This document shows, one piece after another, positions 10,720 to 21,542 of a DNA stretch of 64,000 nucleotides; the stretch's first letter is position 1; every line of letters begins with the position of its first letter. The notes beneath the pieces are model-generated. The model saw only the letters and a program-made list of their open reading frames with translations, had not been told where the DNA came from and did no database searches. The stretch is from the NCBI GenBank assembly GCA_028274465.1, contig CM051456.1, forward strand, positions 70,852,753 through 70,916,752, in the 5' to 3' direction. This stretch comes from Plantago ovata. Taxonomy: Eukaryota > Streptophyta > Magnoliopsida > Lamiales > Plantaginaceae. Both the position numbers and the translations under genes were made by a program.

Positions 10720-12596
10720 GTCCTGAATTTGAAGTTTCAGAATTTCAACAAGGCGCTACTGAGTCACTGGAAGACTTGGACTTCAGATTCACAACTCTCA
10801 TGAGTGAAATGGCTGCACTATGTTCTGGAAGTTTCTACTCGGATTCTGAGAAGGTGAAAACCATCATAAGAAGTCTGAATCAAGAGTGGGTTCACACTCA
10901 AAACTTCTAAAACAACCAAGGAATGCCTAACATCACTCCCACTGAGTTATTCTCTCATCTTGCTGCTGTCAACTATGAGACAAAGCAAAGAGAAAATGTG
11001 TTTGCTGAAAAATCGCAAAACATTGTTCTTTCAACAAAGCCTTCAACTTCTGAAAAGAAGGATGAAAAAGAGTCTGCTGATGAAAGTGCTCTAGCTGCTA
11101 GAAACATGAGGAAATTCATCACCAAGGAACTTGAAAGGTGAACGGCAAAAGAGAAGCTGAAAAAGCATCTTGGCAACAACTATCACAAGTACAAGCCTGA
11201 AGCTAGCTCGCTGAACAAGCAAGCTCAGCAAGCTATCTCTTCTGAAGAACGAGCAGTTGGAAACGATCTTTGCTTTTATTGCAAAAAGCCTTGTCATTTC
11301 AATGCCAATTGTCCCTTGCTGAAAGGCAAGTCTGCTGACAAAAGGAAGAAATTCAAAAGGGTATTGATTGCTGAAGAAAAAAAGAAGCTTCAAGCCAAGA
11401 TTGAAGTTTTATGCATTGATACAAGTTCTGAAGATAGTGAGACAGAAGACTCAGATACTGAGGAAGAGACGACCATGGATGTGGAAATTGGGAAAGAAGT
11501 TTGTGGAATTGCCATGGAAGCATTTCTAGACGTATCAAATGTCGAATTCTGCCTCATGACTGATCAGGTAATTTCTCAAGACTCAGATTCAGAATCAGAA
11601 AGTGAAAATAAAATTGATCTTGATAAGATTCAAGGAGAAATTGAAATATTTGAGAAAACTCTGAGCAAACAGCAAGAGAAGATTCAGAATGCTGAATTTC
11701 TAACAAAGCAAACTAATGAAACGTATATAGTGCTAAGTGTTGAATGAGAAAGAAAGGATGCTGAAATAGCGCATCTTAAGAATCTCGTTGCTGAAGCCAC
11801 AGAGAAGAATGCTCAACTTTCAATAGAACTTCAAGAATATCAGTCTTCTATCCTACAGTTACTTGCTGAAATACAAGAACTTAAGAAAATGAAGGTCAAC
11901 TTCAAATCTTATGCAAATGCAAGTAACACCTTGACTGAATTGCAAACGTATCTAAGAGATCCTTCTCAGAAAGAAGGATTGGGTGCAACTTATGAAGGTG
12001 ATGAAGTGATTCTCTTGAGTAAAGACAAATCACCCATGACCTTTGTTCGTGCTTCTGATAGTAGTCAACCGGAGCTCTATCAGATTGGTCAATCCAAGAT
12101 TGGTGTAACAAGCAATCAGGAACCTTTGACCAAAACCGCCGTTGTTGCTACTCAAAGTAACAAAACCTCAAAAGGTAAACAGGTTGCTGAAAAGCAGACT
12201 GTCAAAAGGGAAGTTGCTGAAAAGCAATCTGCCAAACAAGTTGCTGAAAAGCAATATGTTAAGCGTAAAGGCAAGATTACTGAAAAACGTAATCAGAAGT
12301 CATTTGCTGACAAATCGGAATCAAGTAAGAATGCTGAGAAAAGAACTCAACACTTTCCTAAAAGCGGATTTTGTTACAAGAATAACCAAAACCAACTTGT
12401 CCACGAGTACAAGCAGAGTCAGCAAATATACTTCAAGGATCAAAACAAAACCAAACCTAAGAGTGCTGACAAGACTCAAAATTCTAGGACTAGAAGAAAT
12501 GTGGCAAGAACAGAACTTACTGAAAACTATGTTCAGCAGAAACGAATTCCAAACAAGACACCACATCAGAAAGTGGACTTGAACAACAATGTTTAA
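10720..12596 (+). pseudogene. gag: A2 gag, N-terminally truncated with nonsense codons
   Basis: It starts inside the conserved helical gag domain (QGATESLEDLDFRF). The zinc knuckle is intact: C-FY-C-KKPC-H-FNAN-C at 11271-11312, fitting CX2CX4HX4C. Next come an acidic stretch (EDSETEDSDTEEE), a coiled coil (IEIFEKTLSKQQEKIQNAEFL, then on to about 11890) and a basic tail with repeated VAEKQ. In-frame stops interrupt an otherwise single frame: TAA 10908-10910, TGA 11139-11141 and TGA 11745-11747, then TAA 12594-12596. These look like point substitutions relative to A1. Confidence 0.85.
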
Positions 12597-12718
12597 AAGT
12601 CATTTGGATCCAAGCCAACTTGTTCCTCAGCAAGTAGGAAACAAGTCAACACTTGTGTTTCCACTAGACGTTTTCTTGAACATGTTAATGGGCATCCTAT
12701 TCTAGAAAATTAACTTGT

Positions 12719-14050
12719 TTGTTCTTGATTGTGCAGACTTCAGCCACGGAGACAAACAATCCAATTTGGCATTTTGATAGTGGCTGCGGGAAGCACATGA
12801 CGGGCAACAAGAAAAACCTTATAAACTATAGACAGTGGTCTAAAGGTCCAACAATAAGGTTTGTCGGTGGAGAACTTGCCCCTACTAAAGAATTTGGAGA
12901 TGTTAAGATTGGTTACATAACAATCAAAGGAGTACTACACGTCAAGAATCTCAAGTTCAACTTGTTTAGCATGAGTCAGTTTGCTGATAATGGCTATTTC
13001 ATAAAAATCAAGAGTGACGAATGTAGACTCATTGACTTTGAAGCCAAAAAGACAAATTTGATTGCTAGAAGAACTGGAAGTCTATACATTGTGGACTGGT
13101 CCTAAACAATCATAGAAAAATGTCTAGTTGTTGATCAAGGAGGCCTTGTTGAAAATGCATGGCTTTGGCATAAAAGAACAACTCACTTGAATTTCAAGAC
13201 GCTTAATAAGCTGTCTAAGAAAGGAATTGTAGTTGGTCTACCAAAGATTACCTATAAGAAGGATGGAGTTTGCTCAGCTTGTCAACAAGGAAAGCAGACG
13301 AAGTCCTCCTTCAAGAATAAATCAGTCCAGTCAACCACAAAGCCACTGCAATTATTGCACATGGACTTGTTTGAATCCTCAGCAACAAGTTATGCAGGCA
13401 AGAAGTATGGTCTAGTTGTTGTGGATGATTACTCAAGATTTACTTGGGTTATTTTCATCAAGCACATATCAGAAACTAAGAATAAAATACCTAACTTGTT
13501 GAATAAGCTTGAAGTCATGAAAAATGACAAAGTACAAATCATTCGAACTGACCATGATACTGAGTTTGTAAACCAGTACATAACTGAGTACTGCACTTCT
13601 AAAGGCATACAACATCAATTATCTTCAGTAAGAACCCATTAGCAAAATGGAGTTGCTGAAAGAAAGAACAGAACCCTTAAGGAAGCTACAAGGACTATGC
13701 TTGATGACATTGAGAAAAGTGAATCATATTGGGTTGAAGATGTTAATACAACTTGCTACACTCAGAATAGATGCTCGATTAACAAGGAGTACAATAAAAC
13801 TCCATATGAGCTATTTATTGGAAGACCTCCAAATACATCTAAGAGTGTTTGGTTGCAAGTGTTATGTTCTTAGCAATAGTAGAGAATACTTCAAAACATT
13901 TCAACCAAAGGCAGATGAATCTATATTTCTTGGTTACTCCTTGCATATCTAAGCTTACAGAGTTTACAACAAGAAAGCACAAAATATTGAAGAATCAGTG
14001 CATGTTGTATTCCATGATAAGCAACAAGAAGTTCCTACTGAGAAAGAAAT
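12719..14050 (+). pseudogene. pol: A2 protease and integrase remnant
   Basis: Protease shows WHFDSGCGKHMTGN. The Trp lost in A1 is kept here. The pre-integrase finger reads WLWHKRTTHLNF, then CSACQQGKQ. The integrase core has its first Asp at 13364-13366 (MDLF), VVDDYSRFTW, and the second Asp at 13550-13552 (TDHDTEF, normally DHGTEF). The Glu is at 13658-13660 (NGVAERKN). Stops occur at 13103-13105 (TAA) and 13640-13642 (TAG); the second matches A1 exactly. The frame shifts in the C-terminal region after about 13850. Confidence 0.85.
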
Positions 14051-14054
14051 TTGA

Positions 14055-15934
14055 ATGAAGAAGTTGATCATACAAGAGCAGGAAGCTGAGAAAAGAGCTG
14101 GTAAAGCCAAACTCATTGAACTAGATGATGAATCTGACGATGAAAGGCCCAAGTCAACTAATGACAAGATGAATATAGTTCATCATATGAAATTTCCAGC
14201 AAAAGACTCAGTTGCTCCTGAGGTTGCTGAAATACAACAATCACATGTGCCTACTGATGAGTTACAACAAATAAATAGATTAGAGATCATCCCTCTAAGG
14301 ATATGATTGGTGAAATTGATTAACGCCAAGTGTTTAGATCCAAAGCTTCAAAGACAATAGTTCCTAAAGAAGAAATTGTTGTTGATGTGGAAGCCTTGTT
14401 CTCTTGCTTTGTATCAGATTTTGAACCTAAAACCATAGAAGATGCTATGAAGCATTTTGAATGGATTAAGGCAATGCAAGAAGAGCTGGATCAATTTGAA
14501 AGGAACAAAGTCTGGAAACTTGTACCTCTTGCTGAAGGAAAGAAGGCAATCGGTACTAAGTGGGTGTTCAGAAATAAGTTGAGTGAGTCTGGTGAAGTAA
14601 CAAGGATCAAAGCACGTTTAGTTGCTCAAGGTTATTGTCAGACTGAAGGATTGGACTTTGATGAGTCATATGCTCCAGTTGCTAGATTGGATGCAATAAG
14701 ACTATTCTTAACCTTTTCTGCTCATAACGTCTTCATTGCTTACCAAATGGATGTCAAAAGTACATTCCTGAATGGTGAACTTGCTGATGAAGTTTACTTA
14801 GAAGAACCCCCAGATTTTGAAGTCTTCTCACAAACCAAAATGGTATACAAGCTTCAGAAAGCTGTATATGGTTTAAAGTAAGCACCAAGAGCTTTGTATG
14901 ACACCTTAGGTAAGTTCTTGCTGAACAATGGTTTCATGAAAGGAGTGGTGGACAAAACCTTGTTTACCACGAATCAAGATGGTAAATTACTTTTAGTCCA
15001 GATTTATGTGGATGACATAATATTTGGGTCTAAAGACAAGAAACTTTGTGATGACTTTGCCAAACTCATGACAAACAAGTTTGAAATGAGTATGATGGGC
15101 AAATTGAATTATTTCCCAGGATTTCAAGTCAAGCACAAGATGGAATATTCATAAGTCAATCAAAGTATGCTAAAGAAATGCTCATAAAATTCAGGATCAA
15201 AGAAGATGAAAAACCTGAAAAGATCCCTATGAGTGTTGGTACCAAAATGGGCTATAGCAAACCTGACAAAAGTGTTGACAGATACATGAAGCTCATTGAT
15301 TCCTTCTTGTATTTAACAGCAAGTCGACCTGACATTCAGTATGTTGTTTGTGTATGTGCTAGATTCCAATCTGATCCCAGAGAATCACACTACAAGAAAG
15401 CAATCAAAATACTGAAATATGTCAAATGTTTCAATGTGGGATTATGGTATCCTAAGGATTCTGGCTTATAATTGGTTGGTTACTCTGATGCTGATCATGC
15501 TGGATCAGCTCTTGATAGGATAAGTACTTCTGGAACTTGTCCGTTTCTAGGTACCAGACTAATATCATGGTTCAGCAAGAAGCAAACATGTGTTGCCAAT
15601 TCTTCTACAGAATCTGAATACATTGTTGCAGGTTGTTGCACTACTCAAATCCTATGGATTCAATAACAACTAAGGGATTATGGTATCTATGAAAAGAAGA
15701 CCCCAATCTTCTGTGATAATACAAGAGCTATTTATATCACGCAAAATCCTAAGTACACGCAAGAACTAAGCACATTGATATTAGACATCACTTGACCATG
15801 TTGAGAAAGGAGATATTGAGGTCTTACAGGTAGGTACTCAGGATCAGCTTGCTGATATCTTTACCAAGCCATTGCCTGATAATAGGTTTGCAATGTTAAG
15901 GTATAACCTTGGATTGATTGAACTACCTCAATAA
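14055..15934 (+). pseudogene. pol: A2 linker, reverse transcriptase and RNase H remnant
   Basis: The acidic linker (LIELDDESDDERP) leads to RT ([29 protein letters not shown]). A CAA-to-TAA stop lies at 14879-14881. The catalytic YVDD is at 15005-15016. A deletion near 15130 shifts the frame, but RNase H remains recognisable: GYSDADHAGS, SSTESEYIVAG, FCDNTRAI, LADIFTKPL. The stop is TAA 15932-15934 after LIELPQ. The same ending is seen in A3, so it is the true end of pol in this family. Confidence 0.85.
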
Positions 15935-16082
15935 AGATGGAACAACCTCTTGATTGTTGAAACGAGTATTCAACAAATCAAATTGAGACTATTGAACACA
16001 TTTCAAAAGAGTGGGTTTTCTATCTATTCAGTAACTTTATGGATCTCCACCATAATAAAGTTAGCTGATCATAAAGTGTTTG

Positions 16083-16349
16083 CTGAAACAGGCATTCAAC
16101 AATTTTCCCGTAAAAGATAGTCATTTGTTAGGAAACTGGACTACTTACTGAAACAGGCATTCAGTAAAAAGGGAATTTAAAGATTGCTGAAACAGGCATT
16201 CAGGCAATCAAGGATACTGAAACAGGTATTCAGTATAAAGGTTGACCAAAGATAAAAACTGAGACCGGAACTCAGAAGAGCAATTATGTTTTTACTATTT
16301 TACCCTATTATCTCTTAATGAAAAAGGATTTGCTGAGACGGGAACTCAG
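16083..16349 (+). repeat. hairpin repeats between pol and aORF in A2
   Basis: Six copies of a 17-bp imperfect palindrome of the form CTGARAC-RGG-NAYTCAG occur at 16083-16099, 16148-16164, 16187-16203, 16217-16233, 16259-16275 and 16333-16349. Several extend to TTGCTGAA/TTCAGYAA stems. The spacers are unrelated in length. A3 carries the same array at 27318-27523 and 37843-37996, so it is a family feature of the spacer. Confidence 0.85.
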
Positions 16350-16734
16350 AAACCTTGTTGCCTCAAAGAAAAAGGAGATAATGAATTAAGGAGGAACCTT
16401 CAGGAAGTACAAGACTTGTTACTTGATAAGTAAATGCTAAAGTCAGAATGTATAATACACTTGTTGAAAGTTGTCTTAGAAAGTTGGGTGCTTAATGACA
16501 ACATCCCTTGATTCAAGGTAAAATCCAACAGTGACTTTACATTGGCACATATAACTTGCAAGTCATCATGACATGAAATTAAATCGTGGCCATTGATGAA
16601 AACTAGTTGTTGATCTAACGGCTCACGTGTTGAAAGTAAAAACGTGCTCTGACGGTTTTGAGTTAGTGGCCCATTACGCATTTAATGCGGAGTGTGACTA
16701 CTCTCTCTTTCCTATCTCATTTCACTTTCTGAGA

Positions 16735-16780
16735 TCTCAGATCAATTGAGACTGTCACAGATCTGAGACACTATATATAT
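16735..16780 (+). promoter_or_regulatory. candidate internal promoter for the A2 aORF
   Basis: A 9-bp inverted repeat TCTCAGATC (16735-16743) / GATCTGAGA (16760-16768) is followed at once by the TATA-like CTATATATAT (16771-16780). This lies 153 bases upstream of the aORF ATG. A3 has the TATA-like motif at the matching place with a conserved downstream leader (AAATTCTTTA...). That an aORF mRNA starts here is inferred. Confidence 0.5.
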
Positions 16781-16923
16781 GAGGAGTTGCACAAAGACAA
16801 AATTCTTTACAACTCCCAAATATCTTTACTCAGAATAGCATTTTCTACTCTGAAGCTCTCAGCTCCTTCGGTCAATCTCTACCTACTTTCGTCCATCTAA
16901 AACCAAAATTCTTACTATAAAAG

Positions 16924-17477
16924 ATGGCTCCCAAAAGATCAAGCTCAAGGGCTTCCAAGTCAGACAGTGCTGCTAAAAGCACCACTCCTGCTCCTCCTTG
17001 TCCGACTAAGGAAATACCCATTGAAGCGGAGAAGAACACATTGAAGCTTATCTTATCAAACGATAGGGTAACTCAAAGACCCATGCTTCTTTCGTTCTTA
17101 AACACTGAAAAGTGTGAAAGAATGATGCAATGGCAAAGGAAAAGTACATCCGGTACTATTACAAAGAAACCCATGAGGGTGTAGAAGCCTTGGGTTACAT
17201 CAACCGACAAGGGCTTCTTGGTTTCATCACTGCAAGACCAAAAGCTCTGAGTATTGTAGATGTAATGGAGTTTTACAATAACTCAGAAGTGACCAGAATC
17301 ACTAATGCTCAAGGAATCACTGAAAAAATTATTTCTACTTCAGTGCAAGGCACTCAAATTGTCCTGAAATGGACTATTTTGCAAACCACTTCCAACTTCC
17401 GACCACCGGATGTTTGGAAGATCTTTCTGAGTCTCTGGCAGAGACGGCTGAATTTTAAATCAATGTTAGAAACGATA
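16924..17477 (+). pseudogene. A2 aORF, N-terminal fragment
   Basis: The ATG context AAAAGATGGCTCCCAAAAG matches A3 (AAAGAGATGGCTCCCAAGAG). The product begins MAPKRSSSRASKSDSAAK, a basic Ser-rich tail. The conserved N-terminal domain follows: LSNDRVTQRPM, AKEKYIRYYYKE, ITARPKALSIVDVMEFYNN, GITEKIISTSVQGTQIVLKW. A small deletion near 17130 shifts the frame (A3 has QWGGFAKEKY). The gene is cut at 17477 by a minus-strand LTR. Function is unknown; see the A3 copy for the whole architecture. Confidence 0.75.
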
Positions 17478-18004
17478 TGTTGGTCCCTTTAAACAACATG
17501 AAAAGACTAGGGGGGGTGAATAGTCTTTTCAAACTTTCGTCGTTTAAAAACTTTCTCAGCAAGGGCTTATTACTTTTCAGTAATGAGTTTGTTGATACTT
17601 AAATTTCTCAGCAAGTACTAGTTACTTTTCAATAACGAGTTTTACTGATACTTAAAAACAGAGTGCGGAAGTCTTTGTACAATAAGTGCTTTATCAGTAA
17701 GTGATAGTTTCAGCAAGTGAGGAGAGTGACAGTGTACATATAGATATGCTTGCTGAAAACTAAATCCAGTAAAGTAAATCACACAAACACTTTTATAGTG
17801 GTATCTGAGAGTGGCGTAATCTCTCAACTAATCCACTTTGTCCATTCTAGGACTGAATCCACTAAGATAAGTTTGAGGTTCCTTACAACACCTATCTAGA
17901 GCGATTCTACAGAAAGCAAAGCACACTTGCTTCGTTTCCAACCTAACTAGAGAACGAAACCTTGTTCTCCACCAAACTTGGGACTTATAATCAGCAACAC
18001 TATG
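17478..18004 (-). repeat. Copia-A LTR inserted in the A2 aORF, interrupted
   Basis: It starts TGTTGGTCCCTTTAAAC, the complement of the LTR 3' end, directly inside the aORF (CGATA at 17473-17477 is the candidate target duplication). It runs about 527 bp through U5/R and breaks off at CACTATG. There another LTR of the same family starts. The missing remainder is not found in the window. Confidence 0.85.
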
Positions 18005-19175
18005 TGTTGGTCCCTTTAAACAACAAGAAAAGACTAGAGGGGGGGGTGAATAGTCTTTTCAAACTTTCGTCGTTTAAAACTTTTTCAACAAGTGCTTATT
18101 ACTTTTCATTAATGAGTTTGCTGATACTTAACTTTCTCAGCAAGCGTAAGTTACTTTGCAGTAACTAGGTTTGCTGATACTTAAAATTAGAGAGCGGAAG
18201 TCTTTGATACAATAAGTGCTCTTTCAGTAAATGAAGGTTTCAGCAAGTGATGTGAGTGACTGTGTACAGATAGATATGATTTGCAGAAAACCAAGTACAG
18301 TAAGTAAATCACACAAACACTTTTATAGTGGTATCTGAGAGTGGCGTAATCTCTCAACTAATCCACTTTGTCCTTTCTAGGACTGAATCCACTAAGATAA
18401 GATTGAGGTTCCTTACAACACCTATCTAGAGCGATTCAAACAGAAACCAAAGCACACTTGCTTCGTCTCCAACCTAATCTAGAGAACGCAACCTTGTTCT
18501 CCACCAAACTTGGTACTTTTAATCAGCAAAACTATGCTCGATTAAGTTCCCCCTGAATATCACGCCTGAAAGGGTGTATTTTCAGTTAGAGAGGTTTGGG
18601 ATGAGATAACTTAATTATAACTTATTCAGTTACAACAAGTAATCTAAGAAACAAAACTTTGAATACTTTGCAGTAAACAAGTTTGATTGTTTCTGGTGTC
18701 AAGACTTGTTCTTGTTCGAAAGAAAGAAAGAACACTTAAGTAATTTCTTAGTCGTGTAAATTCTACTTCTTCACAAGTAGCTTTTTCAAGCTTTAAGTCT
18801 TGGAACGGATCAATGGCAGTAGAGAGTATTGAAGGGTTTGTGAGTTTAAGCACAAGTGGGAGTATGATCACGTTGTTGACACACTTCAACTCTTTGCCGG
18901 ATGACCTCTATTTATAGTGAAAATAAGGAGCCGTTTAAATTTCAAATTCTAAGGCTTTTGTTCCTTAAAATGTCACTATCTTGCTTTTGTACTTTCAGCA
19001 GCGTCCTTGTTTGTCTTCTAGTCTTCATGTCCTTCGCGTGCATGCTTTGCATTTAATGCTTATTTGAATAGAATTCAAACAGTAACATTGAAGCGCAAAT
19101 GCAAGTACTTTCAGCAAGAGGTCACATATGTTCCATCAGCAAGTGGTCAGTCTCAGTTTCAGCTAGCACAACCTA
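18005..19175 (-). repeat. second Copia-A LTR nested in the first, truncated
   Basis: It starts TGTTGGTCCC at 18005, preceded by CTATG (candidate target duplication), at a point inside the first LTR. It covers the U5 hairpins, R, the TATA region (CTCTATTTATAGTG near 18910) and part of U3. It ends at 19175, where sequence switches to a minus-strand Athila LTR. Hence its outer terminus is lost. Confidence 0.85.
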
Positions 19176-20558
19176 CGAGGGTCCAATTGTGCATAATAGT
19201 TAATACAACATACGAGAATTTAGGCTGAGCCTGATCAACGAAATAAAGCAATAACACGGAGTATAATGCGCGATATAGCCATTAGCATGATTATCTTCCC
19301 TTCGCTAAGAATTCACATACTACCACCAACGATAAGTTTAGCTACTCATAATAGGCATGCAATCAACAGAAATCATAGAAGAAAACATGTTGAAAGATAT
19401 ATAAAAATAAGTAGAATAAACTGTAAGATACAATGTTACCGAAGGTTGTCAATCTCTGAAGAATTGCGATCCTACAAACTCCAAACTGCTATGCAAAAGT
19501 GTCTCCTAAGCTACGAACCCCCAGAACAGGCTCTGGGAAGTTCCTACCTAAAACTACAGAGAAAGGTGAGAGAATAGGTATGGAAAAGTATGAATTTCGG
19601 AGAAAAACTGAGCAACTATATATAGGCTACGAATAAGTGTGGGGCGAATCGCCCCACACACCGGGCGGTTCGCCTGGTGTGGGGCGATTCGCCCCACGTC
19701 CCGAGCGGTTCGCCCGGGAGTAATTTTCGCGGAATTCCGCGTTTTCGACGCGTTTTTGGATTTCTTCCCCTTTTCGGACTCGGTTTTTGACTTCTAGTGG
19801 CCTTCTAACCTCCAGATTCGACCCCTAGACTCCAAATCCTATCCGGAAACCTTCAGATACTCCAAATAGGCTTCTGGAACACCAATTCCTTGTCAACTTC
19901 AATATAATTGCCCGGAAATCCTCGATTTTCAACCAAAACCTGTAAAATAAAATCTAAAGGGAAACGTGATACTATTCTAATAAAATGCACTAAAATATAG
20001 CTAAATTAACATTGAGGATAGCTAAAATAGGTGAAAAAGACTCAAATGAAAGTGTAAATACACATTCATCAAACTCCCCAAAAACCGAACCTTTGCTTGT
20101 CCTCAAGCAACTAAGCTAGACTCTAATGCAAAAAACAATGCAAGACACAAAATGGAGTCTCATGCCAAATAAAATGAACTAATCTACTGAATCTATCAAA
20201 AAACATATGAACAAAAACCATATAAATCAAAGCATGAATATAGGTTGAAGAATACCTCGATTGACTTATACACATCCACATAAGCACTTATGTCAAGACA
20301 AGATAGTCTCTCGTAACATTCTCTACCTGGACCTAGTCAGTGACGACGTAATGAAGCATGCTAAGATACGAATGGTTGCCCCGTGCCTATGAAACTGACG
20401 ACTTACTGCTGTTCCACCATGTTAAAACTTTTCCTCAAAGAGGCCGAACCAGTACTGGCTCTCATCAAACGAATGAGGGTTCCCTATAAAAGATAACACT
20501 CCCCTATTCTACCCATCTCTCGAGTAAAGTCTTAAGCTATTCACCACTTCCTGAATGG
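19176..20558 (-). mobile_element. G2, truncated minus-strand Athila 3' end
   Basis: 19176-20071 is the complement of an Athila LTR lacking its last part. The GC palindromes are at 19638-19719 and the terminus TGATGAATG complements 20063-20071. 20072-20558 is the adjoining internal 3' region, beginning with the complement of the polypurine tract (AACTCCCCA). It is cut at 20558 by the 5' LTR of G3. No coding region is left. Confidence 0.85.
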
Positions 20559-21223
20559 TGATGAATGTGTATTTTACACTTTCATTCGAGCCTTTTTCAC
20601 CTATTTTAGCTATCCGCTATGATAATTTACCTATATTTTAATGCATTTTATTAGAATAGTGTCACGTTTCCCTTTAGATTTTATTTTACAGGTTTTGGTT
20701 GAAATTCGAGGATTTCCGGGCAAATATATTGAAGTTGACAAGGAATTGGTGTTCCAGAAGCCTATTTGGAGTATCTGAAGGTTTCCGGATAGGATTTGGA
20801 GTCTAGGGGCCGAATCTGGAGGTTAGAAGGCTACTAGAAGTCAGAAACCGAGTGCGAAAAGGGGAAGAAATCCAAAAACGCGTCGAAAATGCGGAATTCC
20901 GCGAGAAATTCTCTGGGGCGAACCGCCCCAGACCGGGCGAACCGCCCGGTGTGTGGGGCGAACCGCCCCACAGTAATTCGAAGCCTATATATAGTTGCTC
21001 AGTTTTCTTCGAGAATCATACTTTTCCAGACCTACTTTCTCACCTCTCTCTGTAGTTTTAGGTAGGGACTTTCCAGAGCCTGTTCTGGGGGTCCTTAGCT
21101 TAGGGGACACTTTTTCATAGTGCTGCTACACTACGGTTTTCGTTGTAGTTGTGGATTGCCTTTGGCTAATTACAAATTTATTTGATTCGTTCGCGTTGGA
21201 GCACGACATCCGCGCGTTCATCA
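20559..21223 (+). repeat. G3 5' LTR with a 0.66 kb internal deletion
   Basis: It runs from TGATGAATGTG to GCGCGTTCATCA. It holds three GC palindromes (20912-20972) and the TATA box CCTATATATAG (about 20985). After TTTTTCATAG it jumps at about 21120 to TGCTGCTACACTACGG, skipping about 664 bp that the 3' LTR keeps. The deletion removes most of the transcribed leader. Confidence 0.85.
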
Positions 21224-21226
21224 AAT

Positions 21227-21244
21227 TGGCGCCGTTGCCGGGGA
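21227..21244 (+). other. primer-binding site of G3 (Athila type)
   Basis: TGGCGCCGTTGCCGGGGA lies three bases after the LTR end. This sequence is the usual Athila/Tat primer site (tRNA-Asp type, from knowledge of the lineage). It supports the LTR boundary and the Ty3/gypsy assignment. Confidence 0.85.
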
Positions 21245-21542
21245 CTATACTCCTTTTTTCTGTTTAATTTGTTTATATTTTCAGCATTCAACCCCCAGAA
21301 CAGTTCTTGGATTGTCTCTCAGAAATTTCAGTTTCTTACCCTATTTCTTTCCTCCTATCTTCTTCAGTAAATTCATCTAATCTGATCTTGGTTACCTTAC
21401 GTGCTTGCGCTCTCGTAGTTCTCGGTTACATTGTGTTTGTTTGCACTCTTTGTGCTTTTCTTTGCAAGTTTTTGTTTTTCTTTTGTGGATTCTGCTCCTT
21501 GGTTTCTTGTTTCCTCCTGTGCAGAAACTAGTTATATGAAGG

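Larger units (their letters stand above)
10720..17477 (+). mobile_element. Copia-A copy A2, 5'- and 3'-truncated by insertions
   Basis: Plus-strand element starting mid-gag and running through protease, integrase, RT, RNase H, the pol-aORF spacer and the N-terminus of the aORF. The left part of gag, primer site and 5' LTR are absent because A1 sits at 10719. On the right the aORF is cut by a minus-strand Copia-A LTR at 17478. Many stops and small indels show it is old. It gives the most continuous view of pol in the window. Confidence 0.85.

Noticed and set aside
16083..16349. Regular short repeats that might suggest a CRISPR array
   Set aside because: Spacing is irregular, units are imperfect hairpins, and the context is a plant retrotransposon spacer.
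16400..16681. Minus-strand ORF of 93 codons in the A2 spacer
   Set aside because: It lies opposite the aORF leader, is not conserved as an ORF in A3, and has no family features.
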